A DNA stretch of 64,000 nucleotides from Flavobacterium keumense (GCF_029866485.1 NZ_CP092332.1:434001-498000), one strand, 5' to 3'. Positions 25,643 through 34,377 are shown, counted from the stretch's first letter. Notes: generated by a model not told the origin, from the sequence alone. Made by a program: numbers and translations.

Positions 25643-26347
25643 ATGTCAAAATTATATATCGTTCCAACGCCTATTGGCAACCTCGAAGACATGACTTTTC
25701 GTGCTATTCGCATATTGAAAGAAGTGGATTTAATTCTTGCCGAAGACACCCGTACGAGTGGAAAATTATTGAAACATTTTGAGATTAGCACCCACATGCA
25801 CAGCCACCACATGCACAATGAACACAAAACGGTGGAGAATGTCATTGCGAGATTACAAGCGGGAGAAACCATCGCATTGATTTCGGATGCAGGAACGCCT
25901 GCTATTTCAGATCCTGGCTTTTTATTGACACGCGCCTGTATTGAAAACGGTGTTGAAGTAGAATGTTTGCCTGGCGCCACGGCTTTTGTTCCTGCCTTGG
26001 TCAATAGCGGTTTACCTAACGACAAATTCATTTTTGAAGGTTTTTTGCCTGACAAAAAAGGAAGACAAACTCGTTATTTGGCTTTGGCCGAAGAAACCCG
26101 TACGATGATTTTGTATGTTTCGCCACACAAATTAGTAAAAACGTTGGCTGAATTTTGCACTTATTTTGGCGAAGACCGCCCCGTTTCGGTTTCAAGAGAA
26201 TTATCCAAACTCCACGAAGAAAATGTCAGAGGTACAGTTAGAGAAGTATTGACTCATTTCGAAAAAACAGCTCCAAGAGGCGAAATCGTAGTGATTGTGG
26301 GAGGAAAACCAATAGTGAAAGAAGCGAAGAAAAATAAAATTGCATGA
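25643..26347 (+). CDS. rsmI: 16S rRNA (cytidine(1402)-2'-O)-methyltransferase
   Basis: A 234-residue SAM-dependent methyltransferase of the tetrapyrrole-methylase fold that methylates the 2'-O of C1402 in the ribosomal decoding centre. Motifs are LYIVPTPIGNLEDMTFRAIRIL, AEDTRTSGKLLKHF, LISDAGTPAISDPGF, LPGATAFVPALVNSGLP and FEGFLP. Start set at ATG 25643 because the protein then begins directly with MSKLYIVPTPIGN; a TTG five codons earlier is unlikely. Its stop overlaps the next start (ATGA at 26344-26347). Confidence 0.97.
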   Translation: MSKLYIVPTPIGNLEDMTFRAIRILKEVDLILAEDTRTSGKLLKHFEISTHMHSHHMHNEHKTVENVIARLQAGETIALISDAGTPAISDPGFLLTRACIENGVEVECLPGATAFVPALVNSGLPNDKFIFEGFLPDKKGRQTRYLALAEETRTMILYVSPHKLVKTLAEFCTYFGEDRPVSVSRELSKLHEENVRGTVREVLTHFEKTAPRGEIVVIVGGKPIVKEAKKNKIA

Positions 26348-26781
26348 AAAAATTAAGATTATTGGGAAGTCTCTTAATACTTTTTCTTACCTCTTGTGAT
26401 CCATATAGAGGCGCATTTATTGCAAACAGTAGTGAAGAAAAAATAATTGTAAATATTAAATACAATAAACAAAATGAAGAAATTAAGAGTTATAAACAAA
26501 TTCATAATGGGTTTGAAAATTTTGTAAATTTTATACAAGAATATAATGGTTCAAAGGGAAATTTAATTGCAATTGATTCTACTAATTTTATTGCAACTTT
26601 TGAACTAAATCAAAGAGACACATTAGAAATTTGGGGAGGAATTCGACAATCAAATGATTTTGAAGAAATTGAAGAAGTCAATATCTATCCAAATAAAATA
26701 AAAAAGACAATAAAAGGAGAAGATATTCATAATATTTTTTTTGAAAGAAATCAGGGCTTTTATATTTACACCATTAAATAA
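26344..26781 (+). CDS. hypothetical lipoprotein
   Basis: A 145-residue protein with a lipoprotein signal peptide: MKKLRLLGSLLILFLTSC gives a lipobox L-T-S-C with the modified cysteine at residue 18. The mature part is rich in Lys, Glu and Asn and begins DPYRGAFIANSSEEKIIVNIKYN, with several predicted strands. No known domain is recognised. It overlaps rsmI by 4 nt and so may be co-transcribed, though its AT-rich, Asn/Ile-heavy composition differs from rsmI and could point to a more recent arrival. Confidence 0.7.
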   Translation: MKKLRLLGSLLILFLTSCDPYRGAFIANSSEEKIIVNIKYNKQNEEIKSYKQIHNGFENFVNFIQEYNGSKGNLIAIDSTNFIATFELNQRDTLEIWGGIRQSNDFEEIEEVNIYPNKIKKTIKGEDIHNIFFERNQGFYIYTIK

Positions 26782-26815
26782 ATTAATCTATTATAAAAAT
26801 TAAATTAATGTAAAA

Positions 26816-27160
26816 ATGACTATAAACGCCTTTTTAGAAAAACTAAAACAAACACCCGAAGCCATTACTTTTGCAGAGACTATTGCAGCAATTGAAAGCA
26901 ATTACGAATTTAGGCCTACTGCTTTTCAGAATGGAAACCAACACAATGGAGCAGGAGAAAATTCTGGTTCTTGCAAAGTATTTGCTTTCGCCAAAATTCA
27001 GCAATTGACCCAAGCGGAAACGTTAGCTTGCTTTGGCGGGTATTATTTTGACGAAGTTTTGAGCGACCCACAAGGAACCAACCACCAAAACATTCGCAAT
27101 TTTATGCAATCAGGTTGGGACGGAATTCAATTTGAAGGAGAAGCGTTGACATTGAAATAA
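26816..27160 (+). CDS. HopJ type III effector family protein
   Basis: A 114-residue cytoplasmic protein matching the HopJ family in size and wording: FAETIAAIESNYEFRPTAFQNG, the NGAGENSGSCKVFAFAKIQQL core, and CFGGYYFDEVLSDPQGTNHQNIRNFMQSGWDGIQF. The family name comes from plant-pathogen effectors, but the gene is common in bacteria without a type III system, and no secretion genes are nearby. The cellular role is therefore unknown. It lies 19 nt before recJ and may be in the same transcript. Confidence 0.9.
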   Translation: MTINAFLEKLKQTPEAITFAETIAAIESNYEFRPTAFQNGNQHNGAGENSGSCKVFAFAKIQQLTQAETLACFGGYYFDEVLSDPQGTNHQNIRNFMQSGWDGIQFEGEALTLK

Positions 27161-27179
27161 ACCCAAATCCCAAATCACT

Positions 27180-28868
27180 ATGCGTTGGACTATCAAACCA
27201 AAACCCCCGAAAGAACAAATTCAACAACTCGCCCAAGAGCTCAATGTTGATTCTTTAATTGCTGCTTTGTTGCTCCAACGCGGGATTACCACTTTTGACC
27301 AAGCCAAAACTTTCTTTCGCCCATCGTTAGATCATCTCCACGACCCCTACCTGATGAAAGATATGGATTTGGCTGTCAACCGAATCGAACAAGCCATTGC
27401 CAACCAAGAAAATATTTTAGTTTTTGGCGATTATGACGTGGACGGAACCACAGCAGTATCTTTGGTTTCTTCCTATTTAAAAAGTGTTTATCCCAATATT
27501 GCGACTTATATTCCAGACCGCTATGCCGAAGGGTACGGAATTTCATTTCAAGGCATTGACTTTGCCGAAGACAATGGTTTTTCGTTGATTATTGCTTTGG
27601 ACTGCGGAATCAAATCCATTGATCATGTGACCTACGCCAAAGAAAAAAATATCGATTTTATCATTTGCGACCACCACAGACCGGGAGATTCCTTACCTGA
27701 GGCTATCGCTATTCTTGATCCAAAAAGAGACGATTGCACCTACCCTTACGACGAATTGTGCGGTTGCGGCGTGGGTTTCAAATTGATTCAGGCGTTGAGT
27801 CAAAATCGGAATCAAACTATAGACGATTTAATTCCGTATTTGGATTTAGTCGCCACAGCCATCGCAGCCGATATTGTTCCCATAACTGGTGAAAACAGAG
27901 TATTAGCGCATTTTGGCTTACAAGTGATTAATCAAGCACCGCGACCTGGAATTCAAGCGCTGATTCAACAAATAAAAAAACAAACACTCACCATAACCGA
28001 TGTCGTTTTTGTCATTGCACCGCGAATTAACGCAGCGGGACGCATCAAACACGGGAATCAAGCAGTAGCACTGTTGACCGAATTTAATTTGGCTCAAGCC
28101 CAACAATTTGCCAAAGAAATTGAAGACTACAATTCGGAACGCAAAGGTTTAGACCAACAAATCACCCAAGAAGCGTTATTACAAATCGAAGAAAATCAAG
28201 AACAAGAGCGTTTTACAACAGTAGTTTTTCAAGAGAATTGGCACAAAGGTGTCATTGGAATTGTTGCTTCTCGACTGACTGAAACCTACTATCGACCAAC
28301 TCTGGTTTTTACCCAAAGCGGCGACAACTATGCGGCTTCAGCACGTTCTGTAAGAGGTTTTGACGTGTACAATGCACTCGAAGCTTGTTCTGAACATTTG
28401 GAGCAATTTGGCGGACATAAATATGCTGCAGGAATGACTTTGAAAGCAGAGAATTACGAAGCTTTCAAAAATGCCTTTGAAAAAGTAGTACAAGAAACCA
28501 TTGATTTTGAATTGCTCACTCCTGAACTTGAGGTAGATGCCGAAATCAATTTTTTAGAAATTACCCCAAAACTTGTTCGGATTTTAAAACAATTTGAGCC
28601 TTTTGGCCCACACAATATGACACCCGTTTTTGTAACTCAAAATGTCATCGACACAGGTTATCCAAAATTCATGGGCACTAATCAAGAACACATGCGCCTT
28701 TTTGTCAAACAAAATAATTCGGAAGGATTTGCTGCCATTGGTTTTAACCTAGCCCATAAAAAAGATTTGGTCGCCAATAGAAACCCCTTTCAAATGGCGT
28801 ACTGCATTGATGAAAACGAATGGAATGGTCAATTAAGCCTACAACTCCGACTAAAAGATATTCAATAA
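27180..28868 (+). CDS. recJ: single-stranded-DNA-specific 5'-3' exonuclease RecJ
   Basis: A 562-residue DHH-superfamily nuclease used in RecF-pathway recombination and mismatch and base-excision repair. It has the metal motifs DYDVDG (84-89) and DHH (164-166). ALDCG (139-143) and ATAIAADIVP follow. The DHHA1 domain contains APRINAAGRIKHG and, later, the GGHKYAAGM motif. The C-terminal OB-like region (about 455-560) is present. Length is normal. The stop overlaps the next gene's start by one base (TAATG at 28866-28870), so recJ and the exporter are translationally coupled. Confidence 0.97.
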   Translation: MRWTIKPKPPKEQIQQLAQELNVDSLIAALLLQRGITTFDQAKTFFRPSLDHLHDPYLMKDMDLAVNRIEQAIANQENILVFGDYDVDGTTAVSLVSSYLKSVYPNIATYIPDRYAEGYGISFQGIDFAEDNGFSLIIALDCGIKSIDHVTYAKEKNIDFIICDHHRPGDSLPEAIAILDPKRDDCTYPYDELCGCGVGFKLIQALSQNRNQTIDDLIPYLDLVATAIAADIVPITGENRVLAHFGLQVINQAPRPGIQALIQQIKKQTLTITDVVFVIAPRINAAGRIKHGNQAVALLTEFNLAQAQQFAKEIEDYNSERKGLDQQITQEALLQIEENQEQERFTTVVFQENWHKGVIGIVASRLTETYYRPTLVFTQSGDNYAASARSVRGFDVYNALEACSEHLEQFGGHKYAAGMTLKAENYEAFKNAFEKVVQETIDFELLTPELEVDAEINFLEITPKLVRILKQFEPFGPHNMTPVFVTQNVIDTGYPKFMGTNQEHMRLFVKQNNSEGFAAIGFNLAHKKDLVANRNPFQMAYCIDENEWNGQLSLQLRLKDIQ

Positions 28869-30139
28869 TGAAGCCAAAAAACGACCCTTACGAAGCCTTA
28901 CGATACCGCGAATTCAATGTGTTTTTAATCTTGCGATTTGCCATGGTGTTTGCCTGGTCGATGCAATTTGTTGTGATTGAATGGCAAGTCTATAGCTTGA
29001 CCAAAAGTGCCTTGTCCCTAGGAATTATTGGGTTAATGGAAATTATTCCTGCCGTTTCGATGGCGCTTTTTGCTGGACATATTGTCGATCAAAACGAGAA
29101 AAAAGGAATGCTTCTAAAATGTATTTTAGGATTTTTAACGATTAGTCTGGGATTGTTTTTACTGACTTGGCCTGTCATCGTTAGTGGTTGGTCAACCTAT
29201 GCGGTATTGTACAGTATTTATTTCTTGGTGTTTTTAGGAGGACTAGTCCGCTCTTTTTTAGGACCAACCGTTTTCTCTTTAATGTCGCAAATTGTTCCTA
29301 AAAAAGCTTATTCCAATGCGGCCACTTGGAGCAGTTCGGTCTGGCAAATTGCTTCCGTTTTAGGACCTGCCATAGCAGGATTTTCTATTACCTGGATTGG
29401 TGTGCATTGGTCGATGTGTTCTGTAGTGGGTTTTGCTACTATCGCTTTGATTACCCTTTCAAAAATTGAATCCAAACCGATTTTGAATCCAAAAATTGGA
29501 GAACCCGTGATGCAAAGTTTGAAAGAAGGTGTAAAATTTGTGTTTCAAAATAAAACGATTTTAGGAGCTCTTTCGTTAGATATGATTGCGGTCTTGTTTG
29601 GAGGTGCTGTAGCGTTACTACCCATTTTTGCCCAAGATATTCTAAAAGTGGGTTCAGAAGGTTTTGGAATCTTGCGAGCCGCTCCTGCTATTGGGGCATT
29701 CTTAACGATGTTTGTATCGGCTTATGTGCCTTTGAATAAAAATGCAGGTATGAAATTGCTGGTTGCTATTTTCGCTTTCGGGGTTTGTATCATTGTCTTT
29801 GGATTGTCCACTATTTTCTGGTTATCTGTTTTTGCCTTGTTCATGAGCGGGGTGGTAGATGGGATTTCTGTGGTGATTCGTCAAACTATTTTACAATTGA
29901 AAACGCCTGACCATATGCGAGGGCGTGTAGCTGCTGTCAACTCTATTTTTGTGGGTTCATCTAACGAATTAGGGGCTTTTGAAAGTGGATTGACTGCTAA
30001 GTTAATGGGAACCGTAACCGCAGTCGTTTTTGGCGGAAGCATGACTCTTTTAACGGTCTTGATTACAGGAATTTCTTCGCCTACATTCCGAAAATTGGAT
30101 TTAGAAAAAGACTTGGAAGAACATCGAAAAGAGGGATAG
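28868..30139 (+). CDS. MFS transporter (EntS-like, MFS_3 type)
   Basis: A 423-residue major facilitator with about twelve membrane helices. The first is FNVFLILRFAMVFAWSMQFVVIEWQVY, and the sequence GLVRSFLGPTVFSLMSQIVPKKAYSNAATWSSSVWQIASVLGPAIAG is typical of the enterobactin-exporter-like group. The C-terminal half includes MRGRVAAVNSIFVGSSNELGAFESG, the conserved motif of that group. It probably exports a small molecule by proton exchange; substrate unknown. Start set at ATG 28868 overlapping the recJ stop; an earlier in-frame ATG at 28820 lies in recJ. Confidence 0.9.
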   Translation: MKPKNDPYEALRYREFNVFLILRFAMVFAWSMQFVVIEWQVYSLTKSALSLGIIGLMEIIPAVSMALFAGHIVDQNEKKGMLLKCILGFLTISLGLFLLTWPVIVSGWSTYAVLYSIYFLVFLGGLVRSFLGPTVFSLMSQIVPKKAYSNAATWSSSVWQIASVLGPAIAGFSITWIGVHWSMCSVVGFATIALITLSKIESKPILNPKIGEPVMQSLKEGVKFVFQNKTILGALSLDMIAVLFGGAVALLPIFAQDILKVGSEGFGILRAAPAIGAFLTMFVSAYVPLNKNAGMKLLVAIFAFGVCIIVFGLSTIFWLSVFALFMSGVVDGISVVIRQTILQLKTPDHMRGRVAAVNSIFVGSSNELGAFESGLTAKLMGTVTAVVFGGSMTLLTVLITGISSPTFRKLDLEKDLEEHRKEG

Positions 30140-30216
30140 ATTGATTTAAAATTAGTTGGAATGTAACATTTTGTAGAAAAAAATACTAATTGCACAATCT
30201 TAAAAAATTATTATTT

Positions 30217-30930
30217 ATGAAATTTAATTTGGACCTTCCTGAAAAAGGAACTAAGAATTTATTTGTTTATTTATGTTTTTTATTAATTGCACTTATTGGT
30301 ATTTTCTATGGTAATTCCATTAAAGCCGAATTTAAATTTCTACGTATTTGGGACACTTCAAATATTCTGTTGCTGCTTTTAGGAGTTCCTTTTTTATTTT
30401 TATTTGAACGTTTGCACATTCCAAATTTTTGGGAGAATAAAATTGCAATCAAACACAAGCTATATCTTCCAATCGCAATTGGTGCTGTTTTCGGCTTACT
30501 TGACATTTTTGTGATAAAAGTTTTAATGCATCCAGAGCCTTATTCATCTCTTCCTCCCTACTTACAGCCTTTTCCCTATTCTTTCTTTTTATTTTTTTCA
30601 GGCGCATTAGAAATTGAAGTTTTTTATAGATTAATTCCGATATCACTTATCTTATTACTCTCTTTAGTTATAAAAAAGAATAGCTATTCCAATTATTTCT
30701 TTTGGATTGCTGCAGTATTGACTGCAATTAGAGAACCTTTAGAGCAATTACCATCAGAGGGTACTTTTCTCATAATATATTCTTTATTTACGGGTTTTCT
30801 AATGAACATTTTACAAGTAATTTACTTCAAAAAATATGGCTTTTTAAGCTGTCTTTTTATTCGACTTGGGCATTATCTGTTTTGGCATATTCTTTTAGGT
30901 GTCTATGTTGAATTTTTTGAACTAGTTTAG
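30217..30930 (+). CDS. polytopic membrane protein, possibly degenerate CPBP/CAAX-protease-like
   Basis: A 237-residue protein with about six to eight hydrophobic helices. EIEVFYR (near residue 135) resembles the E-x-x-x-R part of the CPBP intramembrane protease motif, and GHYLFWH near the end resembles its H-x-x-x-H/N motif. The tandem Glu of the first motif is not intact, so activity is doubtful and the assignment is tentative. Start set at ATG 30217; a TTG 27 nt earlier is less likely. The gene is AT-rich and stands between the exporter and the DUF2200 gene. Confidence 0.6.
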   Translation: MKFNLDLPEKGTKNLFVYLCFLLIALIGIFYGNSIKAEFKFLRIWDTSNILLLLLGVPFLFLFERLHIPNFWENKIAIKHKLYLPIAIGAVFGLLDIFVIKVLMHPEPYSSLPPYLQPFPYSFFLFFSGALEIEVFYRLIPISLILLLSLVIKKNSYSNYFFWIAAVLTAIREPLEQLPSEGTFLIIYSLFTGFLMNILQVIYFKKYGFLSCLFIRLGHYLFWHILLGVYVEFFELV

Positions 30931-30953
30931 GATTTATAATTATTAAGAATACT

Positions 30954-31313
30954 ATGCCAACAACCCCTGAACACAACGAGCGAATTGCTAAAATGACTTT
31001 TGCTTCAGTCTATCCGCTTTATCTTGCAAAAGTAGAACGAAAAGGCAGAACCAAAGAAGAATTGCATCAAGTAATTACTTGGCTGACGGGATTTGACGAC
31101 ACTACACTCTTCCAACTCATGGATGAAAAAGTGACTTTCAAAACCTTTTTTGAAAGAGCGCAGTTGAACCCAAAAGCCCAATTAATTACAGGAACTATTT
31201 GTGGTTACAAAATTGAAGAAATTGAAAACGCCTTGACACAACAAGTGCGGTATTTGGATAAGTTAGTCGATGAACTAGCAAAAGGTAAAAAATTAGATAA
31301 AATTTTAAGATAA
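30954..31313 (+). CDS. DUF2200 domain-containing protein
   Basis: A 119-residue soluble protein matching DUF2200 almost throughout: NERIAKMTFASVYPLYLAKVERKGRTKEELHQVITWLTGFD, then VTFKTFFERAQLNPKAQLITGTICGYKIEEIENALTQQVRYLDKLVDELAKG. No catalytic function is established for the family. It is separated by 2 nt from the PaiB-like gene downstream, so the two are probably co-transcribed. Confidence 0.9.
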   Translation: MPTTPEHNERIAKMTFASVYPLYLAKVERKGRTKEELHQVITWLTGFDDTTLFQLMDEKVTFKTFFERAQLNPKAQLITGTICGYKIEEIENALTQQVRYLDKLVDELAKGKKLDKILR

Positions 31314-31315
31314 CA

Positions 31316-31930
31316 ATGCATATTCCAAAAATAAACCTGATAACAGATAAAAATGAAATGATTTCATTTATGAAACAATTCAGTTTTGCAACTATCATTA
31401 CTGTCAAAGATGAACTTCCTATTGCAACCCATCTCCCATTTGTAGTAAAAGAAAAAGAGGGCAATATTCTACTTTCGTCTCATTTTAACAAAGCAAATGA
31501 GCAATGGAAAACTATTGAAAACAGCAAAATTTTAGTTATTTTTAGTGAGCCACATGCTTATATCTCTCCTACAAATTACGACACCCTTTTAAGTGTTCCT
31601 ACCTGGAACTACATTTCTATTCATGCTTACGGTAAAGGAAAAATACTGACCAAAAAAGCAGAGGTCATAAAATCACTTGAAGATAGCATTGATAATTACG
31701 AAATTTCATTCAGAGAGCAATGGGATAATTTTCCTGAGGATTATAAATTAAAAATGTCAAATGGGGTAGTTGCATTTGAGATATTAGTTTCTAATTTGCA
31801 AGGAAATAAAAAATTAAGTCAGAATAAATCAGAGACCGAAAAGCAAAAAATTATTACTACACTATCAAAAAGTAATGATTTAAATGAAAAATTAATTGCA
31901 AAATACATGAAAAATATGAATAAGGCGTAA
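31316..31930 (+). CDS. FMN-binding negative transcriptional regulator (PaiB family)
   Basis: A 204-residue split-barrel flavin-binding protein of the PaiB type. Visible segments are MHIPKINLITDKNEMISFMKQFSFATIIT, PIATHLPFVV, LLSSHFNKANEQWK, VIFSEPHAYISPTNYD, VPTWNYISIHAYGKGKIL and VVAFEILVSNLQGNKKLSQNKS. PaiB was described as a repressor of degradative enzymes and sporulation in Bacillus. In Bacteroidota the role is unknown and a flavin-dependent activity is equally possible. It is probably in an operon with DUF2200 just upstream. Confidence 0.9.
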   Translation: MHIPKINLITDKNEMISFMKQFSFATIITVKDELPIATHLPFVVKEKEGNILLSSHFNKANEQWKTIENSKILVIFSEPHAYISPTNYDTLLSVPTWNYISIHAYGKGKILTKKAEVIKSLEDSIDNYEISFREQWDNFPEDYKLKMSNGVVAFEILVSNLQGNKKLSQNKSETEKQKIITTLSKSNDLNEKLIAKYMKNMNKA

Positions 31931-31970
31931 CAAATTTTATTCTCATAAAATGGTATAAACCCACGTGAAA

Positions 31971-32726
31971 TTATTCAAACTTTTTTATTTTAAAAGTATC
32001 TCCATCAAAAACACCGTAAGTAAAATAAGTAATCCAATCGCCTAAATTCACGTAGTCAGAGTTATTGCCTAAAGGAAAAACCATCGGTAAATGACGGTGT
32101 CCAAAAACAAGGTAATTGTAGTGCTTGGTTTCTAGTTTACGTTTGGAATACTGAATCAACCACTCGTTTTCTTCTCCCAAAAAAACTACATCTTCGGCAC
32201 CCGAAATCAATTTGTTTTTCACCGAAAGGTATTGGGCTAAACCCACTCCCAAATCCGGATGCAACCAACGGAAAAACCATTTAGCCACTGGATTAGTAAA
32301 CAGTTTCTTCATGCGTTTGTACCCTTTGTCACCAGGTCCTTTACCATCTCCATGGCCTATCAAAAAGGTTTTGTCACCAAAAGTAAATTCTTGATTGTCG
32401 CGATACACCTGTATATTGAGTTCTTTCTGAAAATAATCTTCCATCCACAAATCGTGGTTGCCCACAAAGAAATAAATAGGAATTCCGCTGTCACGAATTG
32501 CAGCCAATTTACCTAAAATACGTACAAATCCTTTTGGAACAACCGTTTTGTATTCAAACCAAAAATCAAACAAATCACCCAATAAAAAAATAGCTTCGGC
32601 ATCTTGTTTTACCTCATCCAACCAAGCCACAAATTTTTGTTCCCTTGGGAAACTCAATTCGGCAGTTGGCGCTCCAAAATGCTGATCGGAAGCGAAATAT
32701 ATTTTTTTGTTATTGGCTAATGACAT
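31971..32726 (-). CDS. lpxH: UDP-2,3-diacylglucosamine diphosphatase
   Basis: A 251-residue calcineurin-like metallophosphoesterase that cuts UDP-2,3-diacylglucosamine to lipid X in lipid A synthesis. Metal motifs are FASDQHFG (11-18), FLLGDLFDFWFE, YFFVGNHDLWM, IGHGDG and LVFGHRHLP, which include the D-x-H, GD, GNHD and GH-x-H elements. The SDQHFG start is the form seen in Bacteroidota LpxH. Start set at ATG 32726; a longer frame would overlap queD. It lies 10 nt after queD and is co-transcribed with it. Confidence 0.92.
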   Translation of the reverse strand: MSLANNKKIYFASDQHFGAPTAELSFPREQKFVAWLDEVKQDAEAIFLLGDLFDFWFEYKTVVPKGFVRILGKLAAIRDSGIPIYFFVGNHDLWMEDYFQKELNIQVYRDNQEFTFGDKTFLIGHGDGKGPGDKGYKRMKKLFTNPVAKWFFRWLHPDLGVGLAQYLSVKNKLISGAEDVVFLGEENEWLIQYSKRKLETKHYNYLVFGHRHLPMVFPLGNNSDYVNLGDWITYFTYGVFDGDTFKIKKFE

Positions 32727-32736
32727 CTGTTTTGAA

Positions 32737-33189
32737 TTACAAATTATCGCTGGCAAACCACTCTGCAAATGACGAATCGGTTTCTTGAAGCTTTAAAGAG
32801 AATAATTTGATGGAATCAGGTAATCTATTTTTGATGCGTTGGGCAAAATCAATCACCATATTTTCACTTGTAGGTTGGTAATCGACTAAAATCACATGAT
32901 GCCCACGCGATTTCAATTCGTTAGCCAACTCAACATGAGGGGTAGTTTCATTAAAAACAGTAGCGTGATCAAACTGATCTACAATTTCTTCTTTCACAAT
33001 TTTTTTCAAATCAGAAAAATCAATCACCATTCCAAATTTTACATCATTTCGATTCACAATAGGTTTACCAATCACCGTTACCGATAATTTATAACTGTGT
33101 CCGTGTACGTTTTTACATTTACCGTCATAGCCATATAAAGCGTGACCGGTTTCAAAACTAAATTGTTTGGTGATTCTAATATTGCTCAT
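32737..33189 (-). CDS. queD: 6-carboxytetrahydropterin synthase (QueD/PTPS family)
   Basis: A 150-residue enzyme of queuosine precursor synthesis that converts dihydroneopterin triphosphate to 6-carboxytetrahydropterin. Zinc ligands H16, H29 and H31 lie in FETGHALYGYDGKCKNVHGHSY, with catalytic Cys25 in the same stretch. A FDHATVFNE-like acidic segment and the C-terminal LQETDSSFAEWF (acidic pterin anchor) follow. All key residues are present. It is first of a queD-lpxH pair, with a -7 box at 33209-33216. A role in tetrahydrobiopterin synthesis is less likely because the Cys/motif pattern is QueD-like. Confidence 0.92.
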   Translation of the reverse strand: MSNIRITKQFSFETGHALYGYDGKCKNVHGHSYKLSVTVIGKPIVNRNDVKFGMVIDFSDLKKIVKEEIVDQFDHATVFNETTPHVELANELKSRGHHVILVDYQPTSENMVIDFAQRIKNRLPDSIKLFSLKLQETDSSFAEWFASDNL

Positions 33190-33208
33190 TCCATTGTGTA
33201 TTTGACTG

Positions 33209-33216
33209 CAAACTTA
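33209..33216 (-). promoter_or_regulatory. -7 box (TAAGTTTG) for queD-lpxH
   Basis: TAnnTTTG match on the minus strand, 20 nt upstream of the queD start and just past the end of the 55-residue gene. Confidence 0.5.
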
Positions 33217-33223
33217 CAAATAA

Positions 33224-33391
33224 TTAAGGGTTTTGGTCTCTTTTTTTGGCACGGATATACATCCAATACGCCAATCCTACTAAAATTAAAAAAGGAATAA
33301 AAGATCCTATCAAAACGCCAATTTGGTAATTCCCGTCTGGAGCTTGTTTGATTTTTTGGGCAATATTTACTTGTTGCAATACTACTAACAT
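33224..33391 (-). CDS. 55-residue single-helix membrane protein
   Basis: A small frame read from the sequence: MLVVLQQVNIAQKIKQAPDG, then one hydrophobic helix (about 24-46, IGVLIGSFIPFLILVGLAYWMYI), then a basic tail RAKKRDQNP. The helix-then-positive-charges pattern places the C-terminus in the cytoplasm. It starts 9 nt after the stop of the enoyl-CoA hydratase gene on the same strand, so it is probably translated from the same message. I do not recognise a family. Good codon use and a clean fit between the two genes support it being real. Confidence 0.68.
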   Translation of the reverse strand: MLVVLQQVNIAQKIKQAPDGNYQIGVLIGSFIPFLILVGLAYWMYIRAKKRDQNP

Positions 33392-33400
33392 ACTATTCTG

Positions 33401-34168
33401 CTATTTTTTAAAGGCTGCCAGGGCCGTTTTAGTTGCTTCAGAAACTGCTAATTTTCCAGTGATTGCAGCTCTTTCAACTAATAAAGTATCCCAATGTTCT
33501 GTTCCTTCCCAAAGCACTTTTTTCATGGCTGTTAGCGCTTCTGGATTATAGGTTGCGAGTTGGCGCGTGAATTCAGCAACCGCTTCGTCTAATTTTTCAA
33601 TAGATTCAAAGGTATTGGCATACAACCCTTTTTCTTTGGCCCAAGCCGCTGATTTCCATTCTTGTGCAGTTAAAGACAATTCTGCTAAAGCCGTTTTTCC
33701 TATCTTTCTGGATACGGCAGGTTCTATCACAAAAGGTCCGATACCAATCGCTAATTCCGATAATTTTATGCTTGCTTCTTGAGTTGCCAAAACATAATCA
33801 CAAGCTGCTGCAATGCCTACACCTCCTCCTACTGTTTTCCCTTGCACGCGACCTATAATAAGTTTTGGGCATTTTCGCATCGCATTGATCAAGTGAGCAA
33901 ATCCTGAAAAGAAAGTTTTGCCTTCTGTTTCGTTGGTCACTGCAAGTAATTCATCAAAAGAAGCGCCAGCACAAAAAGTAGCCGTTCCTTGACTTTTTAA
34001 AACCACTACTGCCACGTCTGGGTTTTGTCCCAAAGTCTCGATAGTCTCAGTTAATTGATACAACAACTGTGCTGGAAAAGAATTACTAGCAGGATGTCCA
34101 AATTCAATCGTAGCAACTCTAGCATCGATAGAAATGGATATAGCCCCCTTCGAATTGTGTAATGCCAT
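33401..34168 (-). CDS. enoyl-CoA hydratase/isomerase family protein
   Basis: A 255-residue crotonase-fold enzyme acting on acyl-CoA thioesters. The oxyanion-hole segments are FCAGASFDELL (about 72-82) and GRVQGKTVGGGVGIAAACDYVLAT (about 107-130, with the GGG backbone hole). The catalytic Glu positions of true hydratases are not clearly both present (KLSELAIGIGPFVIEP), so the exact reaction is open: hydratase, isomerase or another crotonase chemistry. Length is standard. It is followed at once by the 55-residue membrane protein gene on the same strand. Confidence 0.9.
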   Translation of the reverse strand: MALHNSKGAISISIDARVATIEFGHPASNSFPAQLLYQLTETIETLGQNPDVAVVVLKSQGTATFCAGASFDELLAVTNETEGKTFFSGFAHLINAMRKCPKLIIGRVQGKTVGGGVGIAAACDYVLATQEASIKLSELAIGIGPFVIEPAVSRKIGKTALAELSLTAQEWKSAAWAKEKGLYANTFESIEKLDEAVAEFTRQLATYNPEALTAMKKVLWEGTEHWDTLLVERAAITGKLAVSEATKTALAAFKK

Positions 34169-34275
34169 AGCAGAAATTTTAATGTAAAGTTAAAACTATT
34201 CTGTTAGTTTACTCTTTTTTTAAAAAGAATGGTGTGATTTTTTTCTACGATTAGGAATTTAAACTCAAATTAACC

Positions 34276-34283
34276 TATATTTG
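34276..34283 (+). promoter_or_regulatory. -7 box (TATATTTG) for tRNA-Ala
   Basis: TAnnTTTG match 11 nt before the tRNA 5' end, the right distance for a primary transcript starting just upstream of the mature tRNA. Confidence 0.6.
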
Positions 34284-34294
34284 TTACCTACACT

Positions 34295-34368
34295 GGGGAT
34301 GTAGCTCAGTTGGCTAGAGTGCTTGACTGGCAGTCAAGAGGTCGTGGGTTCGAGCCCCATCTTCTCCA
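34295..34368 (+). tRNA. tRNA-Ala (anticodon GGC)
   Basis: A 74-nt cloverleaf. The anticodon stem CTTGA/TCAAG holds the loop CTGGCAG, giving anticodon GGC. The T-arm is GTGGG-TTCGAGC-CCCAT. The acceptor stem GGGGATG/CTTCTCC includes the G3-T70 wobble that identifies alanine tRNAs. Position 6-67 is a T-T mismatch. CCA is not encoded (CC-A-CAA follows position 71). The gene is followed by a strong terminator. Confidence 0.95.
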
Positions 34369-34377
34369 CAACACTAA

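Noticed and set aside
26816..27160. HopJ family gene as evidence for type III secretion or virulence.
   Set aside because: No secretion genes are in the window, and the family is found in many non-pathogens.
30217..30930. Firm assignment as a CAAX protease or abortive-infection protein.
   Set aside because: The key EExxxR motif is not intact and there are no partner genes, so only a tentative resemblance is reported.
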